This document shows, piece after piece, positions 1 through 6,921 of a stretch of 64,000 nucleotides of DNA. Under the pieces are notes generated by a model. It searched no databases and was not told the origin of the DNA. It saw only the letters and a list, made by a program, of their open reading frames with translations. The translations under genes and the position numbers were made by a program. Within the stretch, counting starts at the first letter, position 1. Every line of letters begins with the position of its first letter. The DNA is taken from the NCBI GenBank assembly GCA_019636385.1, contig JAHBXT010000004.1, forward strand, positions 620,001 through 684,000, read 5' to 3'. The DNA is from Pirellulaceae bacterium. GTDB lineage: Bacteria; Planctomycetota; Planctomycetia; Pirellulales; Pirellulaceae.

Positions 1-1
1 G

Positions 2-1036
2 GATGGCCACGATGGCCTGTTGTGTTTTGACATTCACGGCAACCAGCAATGGCATCAGCGGTTTGGCCCGGAAGATCCAGGCAAACATCGCAATGGATCG
101 GGCAGCAATTGTTCGCCGGTCAGCGACGGTGCCGCCGTGTTCGCCTACTTCAAAAGCGGAACGCTGGCCGCCGTTGAGATGAACGGCAGTCTGAGATGGC
201 AACAGAACATTGTGGACCAGTACGGCAAAGAAAACATGTTCTGGGACTATGGGAGTTCGCCGGTACTAACCGAGCGATACGTCGTCTTAGTGCGGATGCA
301 CGATGGCGACTCATGGATCGCAGCGTTCGATAAGGCCGATGGCCGCTTGGTGTGGAAGCAGGAGCGCAATTACAAGACGCCGGTCGAATGTGATCAGTGT
401 TACACAACACCATTGGTATTGCAGCACGCTGGCCAAGAAGCGTTGCTCACTTGGGGTGCCGAACACATCACCATCCATGCCGCCGCCGATGGGAGATTGT
501 TGTGGTCCTGTGGCAATTTCAATCCTGAAGGCCACAAGCTATGGCCGGCCATTGCCTCGCCAGTGGTCGCCGACGGGCATGTGGTGATTGCTTACGGGCG
601 CAACGACCGTGGCTTGCCTCTATTGTTTGGTGTGTCGCTGTCTGGCAACGGTAATGTGACAGCTACCAATCATGCTTGGAGTCGAAACGATGTGGGAACG
701 TTTGTGCCTACGCCACTGGTTGGCAATCAACAGATTATCGTTGTCGGCGATCAAGGTGAGGTTGAATGTTTAAGCCCATCCACTGGCAAGACCGTATGGA
801 AGCAGCAACTACCCAAGCACCGAAACAAGTTTTATGCTTCGCCCTTGCTAGCCGGCCACAGGCTGTACGCACCGCGCGAAGATGGCGTGGTGTTCGTTGG
901 TGAAATCAAAGACAATGCGTTTCGCTTGCTGGAGCAAAACAACATGGGCCAGTCGATTATCGGTTCGCCAGTACCGCTAGGCAACGGACTGTTGCTCCGC
1001 GGTGAGAACCACCTGTTTTACGTGGCGGAAAAGTAA
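2..1036 (+). CDS. PQQ-like beta-propeller repeat protein, 3' part (5' end outside window)
   Basis: The reading frame is open from the first bases of the window (Asp-Gly-His-Asp-Gly-Leu precede the first possible internal start, a TTG at 20), so the true start lies upstream and this is the C-terminal part. The protein shows repeated blades with Trp and Gly-rich strands typical of PQQ-like/BamB-like propellers: 'ADGRLVWKQE', 'AADGRLLWS', 'STGKTVWKQ' and a closing 'LFYVAEK'. Such proteins in planctomycetes are usually exported and of unknown substrate; no PQQ-enzyme catalytic signature is visible. A second family member lies at 47444-48787 and ends in a similar way. Fold assignment is fairly safe; function is not known. 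Confidence 0.85.
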   Translation, partial: DGHDGLLCFDIHGNQQWHQRFGPEDPGKHRNGSGSNCSPVSDGAAVFAYFKSGTLAAVEMNGSLRWQQNIVDQYGKENMFWDYGSSPVLTERYVVLVRMHDGDSWIAAFDKADGRLVWKQERNYKTPVECDQCYTTPLVLQHAGQEALLTWGAEHITIHAAADGRLLWSCGNFNPEGHKLWPAIASPVVADGHVVIAYGRNDRGLPLLFGVSLSGNGNVTATNHAWSRNDVGTFVPTPLVGNQQIIVVGDQGEVECLSPSTGKTVWKQQLPKHRNKFYASPLLAGHRLYAPREDGVVFVGEIKDNAFRLLEQNNMGQSIIGSPVPLGNGLLLRGENHLFYVAEK

Positions 1037-1075
1037 GCAGGCCCAAATCATCCAGACCACCAACAGCCGTCAAAC

Positions 1076-1105
1076 TGCCTGGCGCGAAACGGAAGCCGCC
1101 AGGCA
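1076..1105. terminator. Hairpin downstream of the PQQ-like gene
   Basis: A perfect 9-bp inverted repeat (TGCCTGGCG at 1076-1084, CGCCAGGCA at 1097-1105) with a 12-nt loop lies 40 nt after the stop codon. No T-run follows, so a role in termination is only possible. Confidence 0.35.
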
Positions 1106-1114
1106 TCTCGCTAT

Positions 1115-1162
1115 TGGTGGTCTGCAGGCATGGTGGTCTGCAGGCATGGTGGTCTGCAGGTA
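1115..1162. repeat. Three tandem copies of a 16-bp unit
   Basis: The unit TGGTGGTCTGCAGGCA occurs at 1115-1130 and 1131-1146, and again with one change in the last two bases at 1147-1162. It lies in the gap between two convergent genes and is not part of either. Such short perfect tandem arrays can vary in copy number between strains. Confidence 0.9.
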
Positions 1163-1248
1163 GATGAGCAGCACGTTAACCGATTACGCCAAACTCTGTT
1201 GGCGAGAATACAGGGCTGCCGCAAGCCGAGCTTAACGCATCACAAATT

Positions 1249-1276
1249 CCACACCAGTGTCTGTACACTGGTGTGG
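1249..1276. terminator. Bidirectional terminator-like hairpin between convergent genes
   Basis: A perfect 12-bp stem (CCACACCAGTGT at 1249-1260 and ACACTGGTGTGG at 1265-1276) with the 4-nt loop CTGT is followed on the + strand by CTTTG. It sits between the PQQ-like gene (+) and the exported-protein gene (-), where a shared terminator would be expected. The T-run is short, so efficiency is uncertain. Confidence 0.6.
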
Positions 1277-1342
1277 CTTTGCCGGATGTTGCGCTCTGGC
1301 TCGCCCAGTCCCACGCTGCATATCTGTAATGTGATTACCTGG

Positions 1343-2116
1343 CTACTTGGCAGGTTCAGCTGGTTGTGCAGCCGGAGCAGGCTCAGCGGCCTTCTTGGGG
1401 GTTGTCAGCTGGCCTTCGAAGCCGATTTCGCCAGTCTGACCACTCAAGTCATACTCAACCGATCCGCTTAACTTGCTGCCGTAAGGACGACCGGAGAATG
1501 CGGCCTTGATTTCGTTGCCTTGGAATTCACCGCTGATGCTGAATTTCAGAACGTTGTCTTCGATCTTAACTTCCTTGAGTTCCGACTCCAATCCCGTGTC
1601 GGCGTCTTTGTAGAGGCCCTTCAGCTCAGTGCCATCCAGCTTGATTTCTACGGTTGGCTCCAACACAGTATCACCGGCATCGATTTCCAGCTCCCACAAG
1701 CCGACCACATCTTCTGCTTGCACGCTGCGCTTGGCCACCCAATCGAATTCCATATCACCTTCGGGGGTCGTAGCGATAACCACTCCGTCGATACTGTCAT
1801 CTTTGATCTTACCGTCGAATTTGACTTTGATTGCTAGACCCTGAACTTCGATTTCCATATCGACCACAATTTGTTCGCCGTCGATTTTGCCGCCTGCAAT
1901 TTCTACCGGCTCATCTGAGCGTCCCTTATAGGTACCGGTCAGTGCACCCTCTTTGCCAAGTTGCAATCGCAGCGAGTCTTCAACGATCTGACCCTGTAAG
2001 TCGTATTCAAAGCGCCAAGTGCCGGATGGGTCAATCTTCTTGGATGTTCCCTGTGCGGCGGCGTTGGTTACAGCCATGCCAACCAGCAGCAGCGCCAATA
2101 GCGAAGTCAGTTTCAT
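1343..2116 (-). CDS. Exported protein of unknown function with two repeated beta-rich domains
   Basis: The chosen ATG at 2116 begins 'MKLTSLLALLLVGMAVTNAAAQG', a clear Sec signal peptide with an Ala-X-Ala cleavage region, and has AGGG about eight bases upstream; a further 15 in-frame codons upstream look untranslated. The mature protein of about 235 residues has two similar halves, each starting 'SGTWRFEYD' or 'VGLWELEID' and continuing through strands such as 'LTGTYKGRSDEP' and 'LKGLYKDADTG'. This suggests an internal duplication of a lipocalin-like or similar beta domain. The C-terminus is a Pro/Ala-rich tail. Predicted to be periplasmic or outer-surface; no enzyme motif seen. Its function is not recognised. 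Confidence 0.8.
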   Translation of the reverse strand: MKLTSLLALLLVGMAVTNAAAQGTSKKIDPSGTWRFEYDLQGQIVEDSLRLQLGKEGALTGTYKGRSDEPVEIAGGKIDGEQIVVDMEIEVQGLAIKVKFDGKIKDDSIDGVVIATTPEGDMEFDWVAKRSVQAEDVVGLWELEIDAGDTVLEPTVEIKLDGTELKGLYKDADTGLESELKEVKIEDNVLKFSISGEFQGNEIKAAFSGRPYGSKLSGSVEYDLSGQTGEIGFEGQLTTPKKAAEPAPAAQPAEPAK

Positions 2117-2253
2117 AGATGAGCCCTTTTCATTTTTAAGGTGACGAAGATGTAACAGCAATTTCCCAAGATTTTACCAGAATGACCGGCTGATTACAGG
2201 CGTTTTCGTGAAGAATTTAGGAACTTATCGCGATGGCCTAATCGGCGAATTTC

Positions 2254-2835
2254 CTACTGCTTGACACACCGCACCGCAGCCCGCAGGAATTGGCTAGCGT
2301 GATGGACGCATTTGTGGACTTCATCCACGTAACCATCGGCGGCAGCCGACCAGGCGCGATTGGTATACCGCTGACCGCTGGCAAATTCAGTCATCACCGC
2401 CGAGTAAACCGTGTTGCCGAGGACATTTCGGATCGCCATTCGGCGGTCTGCGAAATCGTCCAGCAGCGGCGTAATTTGCTGGTCGATCAATTCCAACACT
2501 TGCTCGCAACTCAAGTTTTCTATCTGACTTGTCAACAAGCCATCGAGCTGATCGGCGCACAACTGCAGTTGGGAGATGGCCGCCTCCAGTCCAGAATTGT
2601 GAGCGGTGACATGCCGTTGTTGCTGAGCCCTGCGCAGCCGGAGTGCCACAACTCCGATCGCACCCACGGTCAGACTGACGATGTAGGCAGGCCAATGAAT
2701 CGTACTCCATGGATCATCCGCAACTTCCAATCGAAAGACCGTCGTGAGAGCGGCTATCAAGAATCCGATCCACAATAGCGCTTGACCAATCACGAGATAG
2801 TGCATGGGATAGCTCGACTTGCTGGAAAAATCCAT
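2254..2835 (-). CDS. Small membrane protein downstream of the OPT transporter
   Basis: Start chosen at ATG 2835 ('MDFSSKSSYPMHYL'), eight bases after the stop of the transporter gene, although the frame is open further upstream inside that gene. The ~193-residue product has two N-terminal hydrophobic segments ('ALLWIGFLIAALTTVF' and 'YIVSLTVGAIGVVAL') followed by a soluble, mostly alpha-helical region rich in Gln and Leu that may form a coiled coil ('GLEAAISQLQLCADQLDGLL'). The very close spacing implies co-transcription with the transporter, so it may be an accessory subunit; that is inference. No family recognised. Confidence 0.75.
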   Translation of the reverse strand: MDFSSKSSYPMHYLVIGQALLWIGFLIAALTTVFRLEVADDPWSTIHWPAYIVSLTVGAIGVVALRLRRAQQQRHVTAHNSGLEAAISQLQLCADQLDGLLTSQIENLSCEQVLELIDQQITPLLDDFADRRMAIRNVLGNTVYSAVMTEFASGQRYTNRAWSAAADGYVDEVHKCVHHASQFLRAAVRCVKQ

Positions 2836-2842
2836 TGAAATA

Positions 2843-4606
2843 CTAACGACTGAAAATTTGCCACATCGCCGAGCCGACGCCCACCAGTGCTTCACCGACG
2901 ATGAGACCCGCGGCTAGCGGCACGCCAATCGCGAACCCTATTTGCTTACCTAGAAAGCGATCGCTGAGTATCCGCAGAATATTCCCCAACGTGTATGTCA
3001 GCACAATTCCGAAAGGCATGTAGAACCCCAATCCAACCAGCACCCCGATACCGCCCAGTCCGCTGAGCGCCAACAACAATCCCAATCCAGCACCTGCGGT
3101 GTAGCGAAACACGGGAGCATCGCCGCTCAATATAGACTGAATCGTGGTGGCTAGCGCCGTAGCTTGCGGCGCAGGCAGTGATGGAGAGCCCATACCGCCG
3201 TCTTTGCTGGTCGTGTGGAGCAGCATCATCAACCACACGACCAGGATCGGTCCCAGCCATACTCCCATTAACTGCGCGATTTGCTGACGGCGGGGAATGG
3301 CACCGATCAAGTAGCCGCTTTTGAGGTCCAACATGATGTCGGACGCCTGCGCAATGGCCAAACAGATGGCGACGCCGATCACCATGGCGACTCGAATCGT
3401 CGTCAAGTCATCCGTGCTGGCCTTCATAGCGAAAATCAGCAGTGTAATCGCAATCAGTGTCATACCCGACAGCGGCGACCAATTCGTCCGACCGACGCAT
3501 TCAGCCACAATAATCGTCGCCACGCAAATCCAACCTACTCCCAGCAGCGCCAGCAGTGCGGATCGCGCCACTGACAATTGGCCATCGCCGACGAACCAGG
3601 ACAATCCCACCAAGAAAAGACTACACACGACGATGGCTGCGACGAGCAGCCCGAGTGGCAGTTCGTCCTGGCGTGCAACTTCGCCTCCAATGCGCTGCGA
3701 CGATGACTTCAATGCGGCCACGGCCGCTAAAATCATCGGCAGTGCCCCGATCATGCCACCCAGAGCAGCTCCAATCAACATGCCTATGCCAGTGGGACGG
3801 TACAGAGCCACGCGAATCGAATCCGGCTCGGATGCCAACTTGGCAACTTCGGGCTGGGCAAATGCGGACAGCAACGGTGACAGCACAAAGTAGCACAGGA
3901 ATCCACCGGCACCAAACCAGAAACCGCCCTTGCCCGATAGATATCCGACCCCGATGGTCATGATCGAGACATAGAAGGTAATGTTCAGCATCGCCGGCAA
4001 CCCCAACTTCTCACCGGCATGCCAATCGAAATGTTCGCTGCCGGTGGCAATCAGCACGCTCAGTTGGCAGACTACCGCCAGCGCAACACCGCCCAACAGC
4101 CACTGAGCCTTGCGAACGCCAGCACCCGGACTCTTGAGAATCGTGGCCACTGCGATGCCACCAGGATAGGGCAGTCGATCAAAGTCGATCATTTGTTTAC
4201 GTAGTGGAATCACAAAGCCGAGACCGACAACACAACCTAAGATGGCTGCCAAGATGATCAGTGGCTGATTGAAGTTGGCTAAATCGGTGAATTGCTCCTG
4301 CTTACTGAGAATTAACAGCGCGGGCAGGCTGAACATAATGCCTGCCGAAGCTCCATTGACTGACGATGCCAACGTCTGATTGATGTTATTTTCAACGATA
4401 CTGGTACGTCGCAGCGCGCCGCGAAGAACTCCCCAACCCAAAATGGCCGCCAGCTCGGATCCCTCGATCGAAAACCCCAGCATCAGCGAAGCGTAGGCCA
4501 CGGAAATCGTCAGCACCGCACCGATGCTCCAGCCTACGACGATGGCTGTCCAGGTAAATTCCGGATAGGTACCGGAAATGGGTTGTATTCGCGGTCCAGC
4601 TTTCAT
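2843..4606 (-). CDS. OPT family oligopeptide/metal-chelate transporter
   Basis: The 587-residue polytopic membrane protein has about 14 hydrophobic segments, as in the OPT/YSL family of proton-coupled transporters of oligopeptides or metal-siderophore complexes. Family-like stretches include 'GWGVLRGALRRTS', 'ENNINQTLASSVNGASAGIMF' in the first third (Asn/Ser-rich loop after the second helix), 'RLPYPGGIAVATIL' and the C-terminal 'GLIVGEALVGVG'. The ATG at 4606 has no strong ribosome site but starts just before the first conserved segment. It sits next to an MntR-like regulator gene read in the same direction 264 bases upstream, which would fit a metal-chelate substrate, but co-regulation is not shown. 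Substrate is unknown. Confidence 0.88.
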   Translation of the reverse strand: MKAGPRIQPISGTYPEFTWTAIVVGWSIGAVLTISVAYASLMLGFSIEGSELAAILGWGVLRGALRRTSIVENNINQTLASSVNGASAGIMFSLPALLILSKQEQFTDLANFNQPLIILAAILGCVVGLGFVIPLRKQMIDFDRLPYPGGIAVATILKSPGAGVRKAQWLLGGVALAVVCQLSVLIATGSEHFDWHAGEKLGLPAMLNITFYVSIMTIGVGYLSGKGGFWFGAGGFLCYFVLSPLLSAFAQPEVAKLASEPDSIRVALYRPTGIGMLIGAALGGMIGALPMILAAVAALKSSSQRIGGEVARQDELPLGLLVAAIVVCSLFLVGLSWFVGDGQLSVARSALLALLGVGWICVATIIVAECVGRTNWSPLSGMTLIAITLLIFAMKASTDDLTTIRVAMVIGVAICLAIAQASDIMLDLKSGYLIGAIPRRQQIAQLMGVWLGPILVVWLMMLLHTTSKDGGMGSPSLPAPQATALATTIQSILSGDAPVFRYTAGAGLGLLLALSGLGGIGVLVGLGFYMPFGIVLTYTLGNILRILSDRFLGKQIGFAIGVPLAAGLIVGEALVGVGSAMWQIFSR

Positions 4607-4870
4607 ACTCTGCCTCTTGCTTAGCTCACGTCAGGATGGCCAAGATTGTATATTGCCGTATCGCTGCTGGGGCGAATGACCCCACAAGTTCATTAGGCAC
4701 ATGACCGGCTAGCAGCGACTGCCTCAGACAGCGTCCGAGTTGGATTTTCGCCGTCTGGCTACACATAGTTACTGGTATACTCCTGTGGGCAGCTCGCCTG
4801 GGCAGCCGGCCGGAGTGGACACTGAACGCGGGAGTCTGAGATTCCTAGAAACCCAGTCGCAGCTCCCGAA

Positions 4871-5347
4871 TCAAACTTTCCCGTCCCTCAAATTCTTCAA
4901 GAACCGCTGAATGGCTTGCAAGGTTTTGGGGCTGGCATGGTGTTCCATGCCTTCGCTGTCGATAGTTGCCGTTTCCTGATCGACACCGATGGCGATTAAC
5001 AGGCCATACATCATGGCGTGGCGGTGCTGTGCGGCGGCGGCCAGCTTTCGTCCGGACGTTGTCAGTTCCAGCGGCCCGTAGGGCTCGGTCAGCACTAGGC
5101 CATCGCGCACTAAACGCCCCACCGTCCGATTGACTGTCACGGCACTGACTGAAAAACGTCGTGCCAAATCCACTGCGCGGCACCGCCCCGTTTGCTGGAT
5201 TGTCTCGTAAATTGCTTCCGCGTAATCTTCCGCGACTTCAATGCTATGATCCGACCGAATCTTGGGGTGCGCTGGGGCTGGACTAGCATCGTCGGCACTT
5301 TGAGCGGGACGATTGCGACGTTTACTGGCTGCCACGGCTGGTCTCAA
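4871..5347 (-). CDS. mntR: MntR-like manganese-responsive transcriptional regulator (DtxR family)
   Basis: The 158-residue protein resembles E. coli-type MntR more than Gram-positive DtxR. A charged N-terminal extension is followed by the helix-turn-helix ('AVDLARRFSVSAVTVNRTVGRL'), a wing ('TTSGRKLAAAAQHRH') and the C-terminal dimerisation/metal region 'DSEGMEHHASPKTL', whose Glu-Gly-Met-Glu-His-His motif carries the metal ligands known for MntR. It lacks the SH3-like domain of DtxR/IdeR. In the known family, Mn2+ binding drives operator binding and repression of Mn importers. The inverted repeat at 5449-5470, about 100 bases upstream of its start, is a plausible operator. No mntH gene is seen in the window. 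Confidence 0.9.
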   Translation of the reverse strand: MRPAVAASKRRNRPAQSADDASPAPAHPKIRSDHSIEVAEDYAEAIYETIQQTGRCRAVDLARRFSVSAVTVNRTVGRLVRDGLVLTEPYGPLELTTSGRKLAAAAQHRHAMMYGLLIAIGVDQETATIDSEGMEHHASPKTLQAIQRFLKNLRDGKV

Positions 5348-5448
5348 CTAGGACGTGAGAGAAGGAATCAATGTCCATCAGTGTGTGGATTATTGATGAA
5401 CAGCAATCCGATGTCTAGTCGCCCGATGTCCGATGACGACTTGACGCA

Positions 5449-5470
5449 AATGTTAGCCTAAGCTAACATT
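5449..5470. promoter_or_regulatory. 22-bp palindrome, candidate MntR operator
   Basis: Perfect 9-bp arms AATGTTAGC (5449-5457) and GCTAACATT (5462-5470) flank the spacer CTAA. The architecture (9-4-9, inner AGC/GCT) equals the E. coli MntR box as I remember it. It lies between mntR (-) and the DUF1559 gene (+, start 24 bases away), so it could control either or both. Binding is inferred. Confidence 0.6.
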
Positions 5471-5493
5471 GGGGGCGTAAGCGGGAGTAACCA

Positions 5494-6483
5494 ATGCGCT
5501 ACAGAGAAAACCGATACACAGTTGCACGATCAGCCATGAGTGGATTCACGCTGGTCGAATTGTTGGTAGTAATCGCGATCATAGGCCTGTTAATTGGACT
5601 ATTGTTGCCTGCCGTCCAAGCAGCGCGTGAGGCCGCCCGGCGCAGTCAAAATCAGAACAATCTCAAGCAAATCGGAATAGCGATTCTGAACCATGAAACG
5701 GCCCTGAAGGTACTCCCGGCGGGCTATCAGTCCGTGCCAGGCTCGAACGACACCTTTGCTATGACCCTTGATGCGTCGCCAGGTTGGGCGTGGGGTGCTC
5801 TGATTTTACCCTATCTGGAACAGGTGCAATTAAGTAATCAGTTCGATTTTCGACAGCCAGCCTGGCATACAGTGAATGCTCAACTGGCCAAGGTGCGATT
5901 GCCAATGTTTCTGAATCCGGGGGCACCGAACTTCGATGGTGATACGATTGTCCGCAATGCGTCCGGCACCGAACTGGCACAGCTCGCCCGCTCGCATTAT
6001 GTGGCCAACGTTGGCAACGACGAGCCCTGGGGGCATCAGCCGCCGCTGCCTGATTGGCGGAAGGTTGCCAATGGTCCGTTCTATCGCAATTCTCGAGTGG
6101 CTTTGGCCGAAGTCACCGACGGACTGACAAATACTGTCTTCATTGGCGAGCATACTACGATCAGTGACAAGACTTGGGTGGCAGTTGTGCCAGGCAGTGT
6201 TTCATGCCCCATCGATCCCCAACGTCACCCCTTCACCCAATGCGATGCGGCAGCTACCTATGTGTTGGCACATACCGGTCCGAGTATTGCCGAACCGAAC
6301 ACTATTCACCCCCCCTCTTTTCCGACTTGCCACGTTTGCCAAATGTACTCGCCGTGGAGCGCCGGGGGAGGCCATGTTCTATTGGGTGACGGCAGCGTAC
6401 GACATATTGCAACCAGCATCAATTTGGATACGTGGGCGGCACTCAATACGATCGCAGGAGGAGAGGTTGTTTCGTATGACTAG
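5494..6483 (+). CDS. DUF1559 pseudopilin-like protein
   Basis: The N-terminus carries a type IV pilin/type II secretion prepilin signal: short basic leader, 'SGFTLVELLVVIAIIGLL' with cleavage expected between Gly17 and Phe18, Glu at position +5 and a long hydrophobic helix, then the planctomycete hallmark 'PAVQAAREAARR'. The rest is the DUF1559 domain, ending in the Gly-rich 'H...GDGSVRHI' motif of this family. Length (329 aa) is typical. The start has GGGAG seven bases upstream. It overlaps by eight bases the lipoprotein gene that follows, so the two are co-translated. DUF1559 proteins are highly expanded in planctomycetes; their role (pseudopilin-like surface or secretion structures) is not established. 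Confidence 0.95.
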   Translation: MRYRENRYTVARSAMSGFTLVELLVVIAIIGLLIGLLLPAVQAAREAARRSQNQNNLKQIGIAILNHETALKVLPAGYQSVPGSNDTFAMTLDASPGWAWGALILPYLEQVQLSNQFDFRQPAWHTVNAQLAKVRLPMFLNPGAPNFDGDTIVRNASGTELAQLARSHYVANVGNDEPWGHQPPLPDWRKVANGPFYRNSRVALAEVTDGLTNTVFIGEHTTISDKTWVAVVPGSVSCPIDPQRHPFTQCDAAATYVLAHTGPSIAEPNTIHPPSFPTCHVCQMYSPWSAGGGHVLLGDGSVRHIATSINLDTWAALNTIAGGEVVSYD

Positions 6484-6805
6484 TAGACAACTCCGGCAAA
6501 AGGCTCTCATGGGGCTGGTGACTTGCTTGACAGTCAGTTTATGCCTGATCGGTTGTGGTCGACAGCCGTTGGTTCAGAGTCCAGAAGCCCTGTCCCTGAT
6601 TAGCCAAGTCTACACCGCCTGCAATACTCGAAACGAGAAGCGCATAGCTATCTGTCAGACAGAACTGGATGAGCTGATCGCGGTCAACAAGTTGAGCGAT
6701 GTGGAGCAACAGGCGTTCCGCAGAATTCTTGAATTAGCCAGGAACGGTCAATGGGAATCAGCCGAGAAACAGGCGCTCGACTTTGCCAACGACCAAGTGC
6801 GCTAG
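6476..6805 (+). CDS. Small lipoprotein overlapping the DUF1559 gene
   Basis: The ATG at 6476 lies inside the last codons of the DUF1559 gene, in another frame, and is preceded by a strong AGGAGGAGAGG site about 11 bases upstream. The 109-residue product starts 'MTSRQLRQKALMGLVTCLTVSLCLIGCGRQ', a lipoprotein signal peptide with lipobox Leu-Ile-Gly-Cys. The remainder is a short helical, charged domain ('ELDELIAVNKLSDVEQQAFRRIL') with no known family. Pairing of DUF1559 genes with such small lipoproteins is common in planctomycetes, from general knowledge. It probably acts at the membrane with its upstream partner; that is inference. Confidence 0.85.
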   Translation: MTSRQLRQKALMGLVTCLTVSLCLIGCGRQPLVQSPEALSLISQVYTACNTRNEKRIAICQTELDELIAVNKLSDVEQQAFRRILELARNGQWESAEKQALDFANDQVR

Positions 6806-6921
6806 CCACACCAACTGTTGGGCGAGGTTGTCCCCCGCAATCGTCCACCTCGGCTACAATGTCGGCATGGATCATCAGAATCGACTAACGTGATAACTCT
6901 GCATTTACCAGGATCGGAATT

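Noticed and set aside
4708..4762. Possible degenerate copy of the 61-bp element upstream of the OPT gene
   Set aside because: Only TCTGGCTAC matches the right arm and the left arm is too divergent; spacing differs.
5192..5461. An 89-codon + strand frame over mntR and the palindrome
   Set aside because: It is antisense to mntR with no conserved motif or ribosome site; best seen as a shadow.
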